A stretch of DNA of 6,909 nt, taken from assembly GCA_002329445.1 (NCBI GenBank), contig DCTU01000317.1, positions 209-7,117 of the forward strand, read 5' to 3'. Positions 1 through 6,486 of this stretch are shown here, piece after piece (the stretch's first letter is position 1; every line of letters starts with the position of its first letter). Both the position numbers and the translations under genes were made by a program. The notes beneath the pieces are model-generated. The model did no database searches and was not told the DNA's origin. It saw only the letters and a list, made by a program, of their open reading frames with translations. Origin of the DNA: a bacterium UBP9_UBA1432 (GTDB lineage: Bacteria > Vulcanimicrobiota > Xenobia > Xenobiales > Xenobiaceae).

Positions 1-561
1 TCGCAACTGCGGGTTCTCTTCCTGGGGGTGGGAGGGGCCGCCACCAAGGCCTTCTTGACCGGAAACCTGGACGCCGAGGGCGCGAAGTCGGAATTCCTGG
101 GCCTGGTCTTCGCCAGCGGGCAGCAGCACTTCGACGTGGACACCCTCCAGAACCACCACGTCCCGACCGGGAGTTCGGACGTCCTCTTCAACTGCGCCCT
201 CAACGAAGCCTCGCGCAGCGTCTTCACCGGCAACATCTTCGTCGCGCCCGGAGCCCAGAAGACCGACGCCTATCAGAAGAATCGCAACCTCCTGCTGTCG
301 GGGAAAGCCCACGCGGACTCGATTCCGAAGCTGGAGATCCTGGCCAACGACGTGCGCTGCACCCACGGGGCCACCTTCACGACCTATGACCAGGATCAGC
401 AGTTCTACCTGCAGAGCCGGGGCCTTCCGGATGCCGATGCCCGCCGGCTGATCATCACCGGGTTCTTCCAGGAGGTGATCGAGCGCCTGGAGAGGCCGGT
501 CCTGGTCGACTGGCTGGCGGGTCTGATGCAGGAGAAGATGGAGGCCTCGCTGGGGGGCTGA
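1..561 (+). CDS. sufD: SufD, Fe-S cluster assembly scaffold component (C-terminal part, 5' truncated)
   Basis: The reading frame is open from base 1, so this is the last 186 codons of a gene that begins before the window. The GTG at 28 is an internal codon and not a start. The protein belongs to the SufB/SufD beta-helix family. Visible hallmarks are AQKTDA (253-270) followed by an NRNLLLS stretch, then IPKLEI, then NDVRCTHGATF with its conserved His (window about 358-366), and FYLQSRGL near the C-terminus. This AQKTDA / LEI..DDV.C.HGAT / FYL.SRG series is typical of SufD rather than SufB. In the family, SufD pairs with SufB and the ATPase SufC to form the SufBC2D scaffold where clusters are built in the cytosol; the His in C-x-HGAT matches the functionally important SufD His360 of E. 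coli. Unusual local choices are FNCAL where KGVL is common and TTYDQDQQ where GxLDxxxL is common. sufS follows 76 bases later on the same strand, supporting the assignment. Confidence 0.93.
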   Translation, partial: SQLRVLFLGVGGAATKAFLTGNLDAEGAKSEFLGLVFASGQQHFDVDTLQNHHVPTGSSDVLFNCALNEASRSVFTGNIFVAPGAQKTDAYQKNRNLLLSGKAHADSIPKLEILANDVRCTHGATFTTYDQDQQFYLQSRGLPDADARRLIITGFFQEVIERLERPVLVDWLAGLMQEKMEASLGG

Positions 562-637
562 GGCCCGGCCTTTCCAGGACCCCTGCCGTTCGCCCCGAAA
601 AGGCGGGCGCAGACCTCTCGAGCCGTTCGAGGAGATC

Positions 638-1900
638 ATGGAAATCTCAGTTCAAGGACGTCCATCCATCCAGTCCGCACGCCAGGACTTCCCCATCCTG
701 GACCAGGAGATCGGGGGCCATCCGGTCACCTTCCTGGACAGCGCGTCCTCGGCCCAGAAGCCCCGCCAGGTCATGGAGGCCGTGCGGAACTTCGAAGAGT
801 CCTCCTACGCCAACATCCACAGAGGTCTGTACTGGCTCTCGGAGGAGGCCACCCGCCTGTATGAGGAGGCCCGCGAGACGGTGGCCGGCTTCGTCGGCGT
901 GGAGGACGTCCCGGCGCTGATCTTCACCCGAGGCACCACCGAGTCCCTGAACCTGCTGGCCTATACCTGGGGCGAGCGGAACCTCGGCGAGGGCGATGAG
1001 ATCGCACTTCCCGTCATGGAGCACCACTCCAACCTGGTCCCCTGGCAACAACTGGCCTTCCGCAAGGGGGCCCGCCTGCGCTGGATCGAGATCAACCCCG
1101 ACGGGACATTGGATGAGGAGTCGCTGGGGGCGGCCCTGGAGCGTCGTCCGAAGCTGTTCACCTTCACCTGGGTCTCCAACGTCTTCGGCACCATCAACCC
1201 TGTCCGCGAGCTGGCGGATCGTGCCCATGCGGCGGGGGCCACGGTGATCCTGGATGGAGCCCAGGGCGTCCCGCACCTGCCCACCCGCGTCCAGGATCTG
1301 GGCGTCGACTTCCTGGCCTTCTCCGGCCACAAGATGCTGGCTCCGACCGGGATCGGCGTCCTCTGGGGCAAGCGTGGGCTTCTCGAGACCATGCCGCCCT
1401 TCCATTATGGCGGCAGCATGATCTCCACGGTCCGCCGGGACCGCTCGTCCTGGGATGTCCTGCCCAATCGTTTCGAGGCCGGAACCCCCAACATCTCGGG
1501 CGCCATCGGCCTGGCTGCGGCCTGCCGCTACCTCGACGCCCTGGGGATGGAGGCCGTCCGGGATCACGATCAGGAAGTGCTGGCCTATGCCTTGGAGCAA
1601 CTGGCCAGCCTCGAGGGTCTGGAAGTCTTCGGGCCTCAGGATCTGTCGGGCCGTTCCAGCGTGGTCTCCTTCCGGTTCCGCAACATCCACCCCCACGACC
1701 TGGCCACCTTGCTGGCCCGCGAGGGGGTGTGCGTCCGCGCCGGACACCACTGCTGCCAGCCGCTGATGCGCGAGATCGGGATGATGGGGACGACCCGGGC
1801 CAGCTTCTACGTCTACAACAACCGGGAGGACGTGGACCGCCTGGTCCAGGCCCTGGACAAGGCCGGCAGACTCTTTGCAGGAGTGAAGTGCAGACCATGA
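638..1900 (+). CDS. sufS: SufS, class II cysteine desulfurase
   Basis: A full-length 420-residue PLP-dependent class V aminotransferase-fold enzyme, slightly longer than the roughly 406 residues usual for SufS. It converts L-cysteine to L-alanine and leaves a persulfide on its active-site Cys, supplying sulfur for Fe-S assembly. Visible elements are LDSASSAQKP (33-42), the PLP-stacking His in MEHHSN (127-132), ILDGAQ with cofactor Asp206 and Gln209, the Schiff-base lysine K232 in FSGHKMLAPTG, and RAGHHCCQPLM with catalytic Cys372. TTRASFYVYNNREDVDRLV (385-403) contains the substrate-carboxylate Arg387. The short class II active-site loop and lack of the IscS-type loop favour SufS over IscS. 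The residue after the catalytic Cys is a second Cys, where Ala is common. The ATG at 638 follows AGGAG at 630-634 with only 3 bases of spacing. The N-terminus aligns with known SufS starts, so this start is likely. The stop overlaps the sufU start (ATGA), suggesting translational coupling. Confidence 0.96.
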   Translation: MEISVQGRPSIQSARQDFPILDQEIGGHPVTFLDSASSAQKPRQVMEAVRNFEESSYANIHRGLYWLSEEATRLYEEARETVAGFVGVEDVPALIFTRGTTESLNLLAYTWGERNLGEGDEIALPVMEHHSNLVPWQQLAFRKGARLRWIEINPDGTLDEESLGAALERRPKLFTFTWVSNVFGTINPVRELADRAHAAGATVILDGAQGVPHLPTRVQDLGVDFLAFSGHKMLAPTGIGVLWGKRGLLETMPPFHYGGSMISTVRRDRSSWDVLPNRFEAGTPNISGAIGLAAACRYLDALGMEAVRDHDQEVLAYALEQLASLEGLEVFGPQDLSGRSSVVSFRFRNIHPHDLATLLAREGVCVRAGHHCCQPLMREIGMMGTTRASFYVYNNREDVDRLVQALDKAGRLFAGVKCRP

Positions 1901-2349
1901 GTCACCCAGACGCGATCTCCGACGATCTCTACCGCGAGATCATCCTGGACCACTACACCTGCCCGCGCCACAAAGGGCATCTGGAGACGGCCACCCACCG
2001 CCTGGAGGGGGTGAACCCCTCCTGCGGTGACATGGTGGAACTGGACCTGGAGGTGCGGGACGGACGGGTTGTGGAGGTCGGCTTCGTCGGGGAGGGGTGC
2101 TCGATCTCGATGGCCTCGGCCTCGATGCTGGCTGAATCCGTCCGGGGGCAGACCCTGGATCAGGTCCGCCTGCTGGCCGACACCTTCAAAGCGCGTCTCC
2201 TGACCAAGGCAGGCATCCCCGAACCGCCCGAGGGCGTGGAGATCGGCGAACTGGAGGCCCTGGACGGGGTCCGGGCCTATCCGGTGCGGATCAAGTGCGC
2301 GTTGCTGGCCTGGAACACCCTTCTGGAAGCCATCGAGAACGAGAGGTGA
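1897..2349 (+). CDS. sufU: SufU, zinc-dependent sulfur acceptor / transfer protein
   Basis: A 150-residue IscU-fold protein. The frame is open further upstream, but the ATG at 1897 overlaps the sufS stop as ATGA and gives the normal N-terminus (MSHPDAISDDLYREIILDHY). Visible zinc-ligand residues are Cys43 and Asp45 in NPSCGD, Cys68 in GEGCSIS, and Cys134 in RIKCALLAW, matching the Cys-Asp-Cys-Cys set of Bacillus subtilis SufU. The stretch between the second and third Cys is long, and the His found before the last Cys of IscU is absent, both as in SufU rather than IscU. In the family SufU binds SufS, exchanges a zinc ligand and takes the persulfide sulfur onto a cysteine; it is a sulfurtransferase rather than the main scaffold. 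The position directly after sufS fits this partnership. An AGGAG at 1879-1883 lies 13 bases before the start, which is far, so coupling to sufS translation probably matters. Confidence 0.95.
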   Translation: MSHPDAISDDLYREIILDHYTCPRHKGHLETATHRLEGVNPSCGDMVELDLEVRDGRVVEVGFVGEGCSISMASASMLAESVRGQTLDQVRLLADTFKARLLTKAGIPEPPEGVEIGELEALDGVRAYPVRIKCALLAWNTLLEAIENER

Positions 2350-2351
2350 AC

Positions 2352-2690
2352 ATGACCGACTCCACCCCCACCGAGAACGCCTTCCCCAGCGCAGAGGAGA
2401 TCCGCGAGGCCCTCAAGGAGGTCATCGATCCTGAGATCGGCATGAACATCGTCGATCTCGGCCTGATCTACGACGTCCTGCCAGATCCCCAGGAGCGGTC
2501 CGTCCAGATCAACATGACCCTGACCTCGCCGGGTTGCCCCCTGGGTCCGGAGATCACCGGGGCGGTCTACCTGACGGTGAAGCGGATCCCCGGAGTCCAG
2601 GACTGCAAGGTCGACCTGGTCTGGCGGCCCGCCTGGGACCCCAGCGTCCACGCCAGCGAAGAGGTCCGGATGGCCCTGGGAATCTGGTAG
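2352..2690 (+). CDS. sufT: SufT / MIP18-family (DUF59) Fe-S maturation factor
   Basis: A 112-residue single-domain protein of the MIP18/DUF59 family. Visible signatures are the DPEIGMNIVDLGLIYDV block (27-42) and MTLTSPGCPLGPEI (55-68) with the conserved Cys62. A short variable N-terminal tail of about 12 residues precedes the domain. Relatives include SufT, the PaaD subunit of phenylacetyl-CoA oxygenase loading and the eukaryotic CIA factor MIP18. Next to sufD-sufS-sufU, SufT is the best reading: an accessory factor for maturation of Fe-S proteins, shown in other bacteria to be needed mainly under high demand for Fe-S clusters. The ATG at 2352 lies 2 bases after the sufU stop and is preceded by GAGAGG (2341-2346) with 5 bases of spacing, which decides this start over the upstream in-frame GTG at 2295 inside sufU. 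It appears to be the last gene of the operon in this window. Confidence 0.93.
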   Translation: MTDSTPTENAFPSAEEIREALKEVIDPEIGMNIVDLGLIYDVLPDPQERSVQINMTLTSPGCPLGPEITGAVYLTVKRIPGVQDCKVDLVWRPAWDPSVHASEEVRMALGIW

Positions 2691-2753
2691 GGGTCAGGCG
2701 GGCCGGGACAGACCTTCGGAAGACGGTCACACGAAGGGCGCCCCAAGGGAAGC

Positions 2754-4487
2754 TCAAGGTCCGCTGATCCGTCGATAGACCCTCGGGAAGGCCATCCCTG
2801 CGGGGAAGGAGGGGTGCGGGGAGGCTTCCTGGAGTCGGCGCAGCCGTGGGTCAGGTGGCAGCGTCCAGCTTGCCGGAGCGATCACCACGACGTATTCGAG
2901 GTTCTTCAGGTCGATCCGGGGAGCCGGCAGAAGCCGGTCGACCTGGAAATGATGTTCCAGATAGCGTTCCTGGAACTTCGCGGTCTCTTGCGCGTCCACC
3001 AGGAAGAGTCCGACCCTGGCTCCCCTGGGGATCTGCCCCAGAGCCGAGGGGACCGGCATGGGGTCTCGGACGCTGGGGATCCGCCAGTCCGGGAGGGGAG
3101 CCCGTGAGTGGTACCAGGGATGATCGTAGAGGAGCCCGGAAAGTCCGGCCCGGGCCAGCGCGCCTTCCAGAGGTGGCATGTTCCCCAGGACCTGGAGCGG
3201 ACCAGCGCCCAGCATGAAGACCAGGCAGGCGATGTAGGAGGCCTTCCAGCGCGCGGCCCACAGGAATGCCAGGATGGCGAACATGGGCAGATAGGGCGCC
3301 AGATAGCGGGCGTAGACGGGGGGGACGATCCAGGACAGGACGGCCAGGGTTCCCAGGGCTCCCAGACCCACCTGCCAGGCCACCGTGCGCGTGGGCTTCC
3401 AGGCCGCCAGGAGGAGGGTTCCGGCCGCCAACCACATCAGCCCTCCCAGAGCCATTCCGTTCAGCCAGCAGACGTACTGCCGCAGGCAGGCCTCAAAGGA
3501 CCAGAAGCCTCCCAGAAGTGGGGAGTTCCACTCCACCTGGGCGACCCACATCTCCCCGATGCGGACCTCTCGGTAGTACAGCAGGTAGGGGCTGGCCAGG
3601 AGGCCTCCCAGCGAGACGCTGACGGCCAGTCCGGTTCCCGGAGTCCAGGGTCCGCTGCGGCCGACCCCCAGGCAGATCAACAGGGTTGCTGCCCAGAGGT
3701 TCATGACGACCAGAGGCACGAGCCGGTCCGGCAGGGGGATCCGATTGGCGGGCGTGGACGCGTAGTCCAGCATCAGGACGGCCAGCAGGACCAGGGTCGT
3801 CAGCAGGACCAACAGCGAGAAGACCGAGCGGCGGCTCTTCCAGAGGCCGCGTCCGGCCACGATCAGCGTGATGGGTGCCAGGATCAGGGGATAGGCCAGG
3901 TCGGCCAGCCAGCCCAGGCCCATCGCCAGGCCCAGGGCAGCGCACACCGCCGGGCGTGTCAGGTTCCGCGAGATCAAGAGCAAGAAGATGGTGGCGGCCA
4001 CCGCGAACATCGAGACCGGCACGCGCGTGTAGTTGCGGACGAAGAGCCATGCCCAGGGGGACAGGGTGACCCCCAGGGCCAGGAGGATGGCTCCTCGGCT
4101 GCGGCCGAAGCGCCATCCAATCCCGGCCATCAGGACGGTCACACCCAGGATGAAGGGGACCTGCGAGAGTCGGGCCACGGCAACCTCAGGCCCCCAGGCT
4201 GCCATGGCCGCGCCGGCCACGGGGTTGCAGATCGATCTTCCCGTGGTCCAGGCTTGACCCTTCGTGAACAGCTCGTAGTAGTCCCAGGCACAGCGCAACC
4301 CGTCGTTGCCGTCGGCCGAGTGGTAGTCGGGGAAGACCAGCTCGGTGTGCCCCTCCCACCAGACCTGGACGGCTACGAAGGCCAGCATCATCAGCGCTAC
4401 CCAGAGGGCGACCTGGAGTGCCTCCCGTCTGGAAGTCGGGGGGGGAGTCGGGCCGAGGGGGCTGGCCTGCCCGGCAGAGCGGCTCAT
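2754..4487 (-). CDS. Polytopic membrane protein, putative GT-C (GT39-like) glycosyltransferase
   Basis: A 577-residue integral membrane protein. The start is the ATG at 4487, whose ATGA overlaps the stop of the upstream SUMF1-domain gene; the longer open frame to 4724 only adds low-complexity sequence antiparallel to that gene. After a basic N-terminal tail (SRREALQ) about 11 to 12 hydrophobic segments are visible, roughly at 24-44, 103-124, 133-151, 157-173, 180-213 (probably two), 223-240, 257-275, 286-304, 345-363, 369-389, 397-411 and 418-434. The first long loop holds acidic residues Asp54, Asp59 and Asp62, placed as in GT-C enzymes, and RNYTRVPVSMFA (151-162) resembles the second-loop Arg/Tyr segment of GT39/ArnT-like proteins. 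A soluble tail of about 140 residues ends in VYRRI. GT-C enzymes transfer sugars from polyprenyl-phosphate donors on the outer face of the membrane; donor and acceptor here are unknown. The family call rests on topology and weak motifs. It is the last gene of the minus-strand operon. Confidence 0.7.
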   Translation of the reverse strand: MSRSAGQASPLGPTPPPTSRREALQVALWVALMMLAFVAVQVWWEGHTELVFPDYHSADGNDGLRCAWDYYELFTKGQAWTTGRSICNPVAGAAMAAWGPEVAVARLSQVPFILGVTVLMAGIGWRFGRSRGAILLALGVTLSPWAWLFVRNYTRVPVSMFAVAATIFLLLISRNLTRPAVCAALGLAMGLGWLADLAYPLILAPITLIVAGRGLWKSRRSVFSLLVLLTTLVLLAVLMLDYASTPANRIPLPDRLVPLVVMNLWAATLLICLGVGRSGPWTPGTGLAVSVSLGGLLASPYLLYYREVRIGEMWVAQVEWNSPLLGGFWSFEACLRQYVCWLNGMALGGLMWLAAGTLLLAAWKPTRTVAWQVGLGALGTLAVLSWIVPPVYARYLAPYLPMFAILAFLWAARWKASYIACLVFMLGAGPLQVLGNMPPLEGALARAGLSGLLYDHPWYHSRAPLPDWRIPSVRDPMPVPSALGQIPRGARVGLFLVDAQETAKFQERYLEHHFQVDRLLPAPRIDLKNLEYVVVIAPASWTLPPDPRLRRLQEASPHPSFPAGMAFPRVYRRISGP

Positions 4488-5413
4488 CGCAGTCCTGCTG
4501 CGGGCGGCGTGAGGGCTACCCGGAAGCCCAGGCTGGCGTGGGGAAGCTCGGGATCCACCGGCAAGCGCAGGGAAGTCCGCAGGCTCCAGGGTCCGTTGTT
4601 CCAGGATCCTCCTCGGGCCACGCGCCGGGCCCGGCTGCCATGTCCTCCCTCCGCGCTCTCGTCGGCAGCGCGCTCCTCCCAGCCCAGGCACCATTCCCAG
4701 ACGTTGCCTGCCATGTCCAGGCACCCGAATGGGGAGGCTCCCTGGTCGAGGAGTCCGACCTCGCGCGGGCGTCCTTGGCTGTTCCCCTCATGCCAGGCTC
4801 GGTCCGGGTCCAGGGTGTCTCCCCACGGGTATCGTCGGGCCTGAGGTCCTCGAGCCGCCTTTTCCCATTCGGGTTCGGTCGGCAGTCGCAGACCCGCCCA
4901 ACGGCAGTAGGCGTGGGCTTCCTGCCAGGTGAGATGGACGGCCGGGGCGCGAGGCCCCGAGCGCGCTGCCCAGTCCCGGCTCTTCCCGGAGGGCGCGGAC
5001 CGGGTGGCCTGGCAGAAGCGATCGAATTGTTCGTTGGTCACCGGTGTCTTCCCGATCAGGTACTGCTCAAGGTCGACCTGCCGGAGAGGGGCCTCGTTCG
5101 GGAAGGCCTCCTCCTCGTCCGATCCCATGGCGAAGGGGCCGGCTGGAACCCGGATCAGGATCGAGCCGTCGACCTGGTTGCGCAGTTCTTCGTACCCGAA
5201 GGCGTTTCTCCCGAGAGAAACCAGGTCCGCCGTACCGGCAGCGACCTCTGGGGACCCCTCCGGTCGGGGCTTGGAGCCGGTCGGCTCGGGCAGTGGGGAC
5301 AGCGTCAGCCAGACCAGCGTGACGAAGGCCAGCAGAAGGGGAAAGGCCCAATTCGGCAGATCCCGGTCGGTATCGGCCTGCAAGGACCGGACGGGAGCGT
5401 CTGGCGGTGACAC
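4484..5413 (-). CDS. Membrane-anchored SUMF1/FGE-like domain protein lacking catalytic cysteines
   Basis: A 309-residue protein with a short polar N-terminus, one probable membrane segment (21-38), a Pro/Gly/Ala-rich linker (about 40-80) and a SUMF1 (formylglycine-generating-enzyme-like) domain from about 84 to 302. Visible domain marks are PAGPFAMGSDEEEA (90-103), GKTPVTNEQFDRF (121-133), a LRLPTEPEWEKAARG block (175-189), YPWGD (195-199), DMAGNVWEWC (233-242), RGGSWNN (267-273) and SLGFRVAL (294-301). True formylglycine-generating enzymes carry two copper-binding cysteines equivalent to human Cys336 and Cys341; by alignment of the RGGS and GFR blocks these positions are Asn273 and Leu278 here. 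The protein is therefore unlikely to oxidise sulfatase cysteines and may be a binding or structural version of the fold. The start is a GTG at 5413, four bases after the stop of the PP-loop gene. Shine-Dalgarno is weak (GGA 8 bases upstream), implying coupling. The membrane anchor suggests an envelope role with its GT-C neighbour. No sulfatase gene is in the window. Confidence 0.86.
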   Translation of the reverse strand: MSPPDAPVRSLQADTDRDLPNWAFPLLLAFVTLVWLTLSPLPEPTGSKPRPEGSPEVAAGTADLVSLGRNAFGYEELRNQVDGSILIRVPAGPFAMGSDEEEAFPNEAPLRQVDLEQYLIGKTPVTNEQFDRFCQATRSAPSGKSRDWAARSGPRAPAVHLTWQEAHAYCRWAGLRLPTEPEWEKAARGPQARRYPWGDTLDPDRAWHEGNSQGRPREVGLLDQGASPFGCLDMAGNVWEWCLGWEERAADESAEGGHGSRARRVARGGSWNNGPWSLRTSLRLPVDPELPHASLGFRVALTPPAAGLR

Positions 5414-5417
5414 CGGG

Positions 5418-6230
5418 TCAGTCCAGGAGGTCCTTCAGCGGGCCGGTTCCGTCCGGGCCAGGTTTGAATCGCTCGATGACGTCGGCGTACATCTCGAGGA
5501 TGTCCTGCTCGTAGCGAGGGTAGTCTTGAGGAGCCCGCAGCACGATGTGGGCCACCATGTTGTGCAGGATGTACTGGAAGCAGCGATACTGCAACCTGCG
5601 GTCCAGGGCGGACCCTTTGATGTTCTCGGACGGGAGCAGGCCCAACTCATGGAGGTATCGCCCGGTGGTTCGTCCATCCGGGTCGATCTCCACCCCTGTC
5701 TGGCCATCCTTCTCCATCTTCAGTTTGTCGAAGAAATCGATTTCTCGAGGGATGTCGAAGTCGTAGACGGGCGTCAGGTACTCGATCCCGTACTCGGCAT
5801 AGAGGGCTCGCAGCTTCTCGATGGGCTTCTCCATATGGCTGGGAAGGAAGCGCAGCTCTCGGGTGGCGCCGTCGGCCACGGTCCGGATCCCATGCTCCAG
5901 GCAGTAGTGGAGTGCCCGGAAGTGATTGGCCAGGGCGCAGAAGGTGCAGTTCTGCAGCATCATCAGGCCGAATCTGCGGAGGCGGGAGAGGTAGTCCTGG
6001 AAGGCCAGGCGGTTGAAGATGCGGTCGATCTTGAGGATCTTGTGCTCGAACCGGATCTCGGGGAAGCGCTCAACCAATCTCTGGACGCCCTCGGCGCTGT
6101 TCTGGATGTTGTGGAATCCGGAACGATCGAAGGTCAGCAGGTGCATGTGGCGAGAGCGTTCGGCCAGGAGGGCGGCCACACAGGTGGAATCGGTGCCGCC
6201 GGAATAGAGGATCGCGAGGGTTTCCTGCAC
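5418..6230 (-). CDS. PP-loop ATPase (adenine nucleotide alpha-hydrolase superfamily) with CxxC pair
   Basis: A 270-residue soluble protein. Its N-terminus reads LAILYSGGTDSTC, with the PP-loop SGGxDS motif at 10-15 that binds ATP pyrophosphate in N-type ATP pyrophosphatases such as QueC, GuaA, NadE, TilS, TtcA and LarE. These enzymes adenylate a substrate that is then attacked by ammonia, sulfur or another nucleophile. A second conserved-looking segment is NCTFCALANHF (94-104), with Cys95 and Cys98 forming a CxxC, followed by VADGATRE (118-125), where the superfamily often has its second substrate-binding motif. The C-terminal 100 residues are charged, with Cys217. It is not clearly QueC, TtcA or any other named member, and the product is unknown. 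The CxxC could bind metal or carry sulfur, as in thiolation enzymes; this is inference. The start is a GTG at 6230, four bases after the previous stop, with AGGA about 8 bases upstream. Confidence 0.82.
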   Translation of the reverse strand: MQETLAILYSGGTDSTCVAALLAERSRHMHLLTFDRSGFHNIQNSAEGVQRLVERFPEIRFEHKILKIDRIFNRLAFQDYLSRLRRFGLMMLQNCTFCALANHFRALHYCLEHGIRTVADGATRELRFLPSHMEKPIEKLRALYAEYGIEYLTPVYDFDIPREIDFFDKLKMEKDGQTGVEIDPDGRTTGRYLHELGLLPSENIKGSALDRRLQYRCFQYILHNMVAHIVLRAPQDYPRYEQDILEMYADVIERFKPGPDGTGPLKDLLD

Positions 6231-6234
6231 GGGG

Positions 6235-6393
6235 TCAATCCTGGAGCTGGCGGAGGATGAACCGGGTCACCCGAAAGGCGATCCAGTAGCCGATTTGCAG
6301 CATCCAGCCGAGCCCTTCGGAAAGAAGGATCCGGAATCGCATGGGAAGCAGGACGGCCAGCAGGCAGACCAGCAGAACCAGGAGTCTTGTCAT
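6235..6393 (-). CDS. Small membrane peptide, 52 residues, unknown function
   Basis: An unrecognised gene coding for 52 residues. The frame extends to 6435, but the ATG at 6393 is preferred because AAGGGG lies 7 bases upstream of it and the extra upstream residues are polar and non-conserved in look. The peptide has a strongly hydrophobic N-terminal segment (about 3-18: LLVLLVCLLAVLLP), a short basic/polar link (MRFRILLSEG), and a second hydrophobic segment (about 28-40) followed by a basic amphipathic tail (RVTRFILRQLQD). It could be a hairpin-like two-pass membrane peptide or a single-pass one with a surface helix. It sits between the DUF5989 gene and the PP-loop gene, 4 bases from the latter, so it is very likely translated with it. 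No homology is recognised; the coding call rests on ribosome site, spacing and operon position. Confidence 0.68.
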   Translation of the reverse strand: MTRLLVLLVCLLAVLLPMRFRILLSEGLGWMLQIGYWIAFRVTRFILRQLQD

Positions 6394-6486
6394 GTCGGAA
6401 CCCCTTCCCGATGCGCTGGACGGATCATAGCACAAGAATCTGCTCTGGACGGATTGTCGGGGGGTGAAAAGGCCTGGGAGCGGGAC
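6394..6486 (-). other. Intergenic gap between the DUF5989 gene and the 52-residue gene
   Basis: This 93-base gap is the only sizeable break inside the minus-strand operon. It carries the AAGGGG ribosome site for the 52-residue gene (near its left end) and otherwise only weak 4-base inverted repeats. I see no T-tract terminator and no convincing promoter, so read-through from the upstream promoter is the simplest view, but a second weak promoter cannot be excluded. Confidence 0.4.

Noticed and set aside
591..605. Hairpin CGCC/GGCG in the sufD-sufS gap as an attenuator or terminator
   Set aside because: A 4-base-pair stem without T-tract is expected by chance at this GC content.
647..1750. Long minus-strand open frame of 367 codons opposite sufS
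   Set aside because: sufS carries all family motifs on the plus strand; the antisense translation is Gly/Gln/Asp-rich without recognisable features.
1729..1896. Upstream extension of sufU
   Set aside because: It lies inside the C-terminal coding part of sufS and translates to Pro/Arg/Gly-rich sequence, while the ATG at 1897 gives the usual SufU N-terminus.
2711..2728. Hairpin between sufT and the GT-C-like gene as an intrinsic terminator
   Set aside because: The stem is only 4 base pairs with a 10-base loop and no T-tract follows on either strand.
4488..4724. N-terminal extension of the GT-C-like gene by 79 residues
   Set aside because: The extension overlaps the conserved SUMF1 domain coding region and is Arg/Pro/Gly-rich. 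The ATG at 4487 has an ATGA overlap typical of coupled genes and gives a normal membrane-protein N-terminus.
3108..4844. Long plus-strand open frame of 578 codons opposite the GT-C-like gene
   Set aside because: Its translation is Gln/Gly/Arg-rich low-complexity sequence with no domain, and it spans parts of two genes with strong protein-family signals on the other strand. It is a by-product of high GC codon use.
4484..5413. Active formylglycine-generating enzyme for sulfatases
   Set aside because: Both catalytic cysteines are replaced and no sulfatase is encoded in the window.
4929..6260. Plus-strand open frame of 443 codons opposite the SUMF1 and PP-loop genes
   Set aside because: It runs through two well-supported minus-strand genes and its translation shows no coherent domain.
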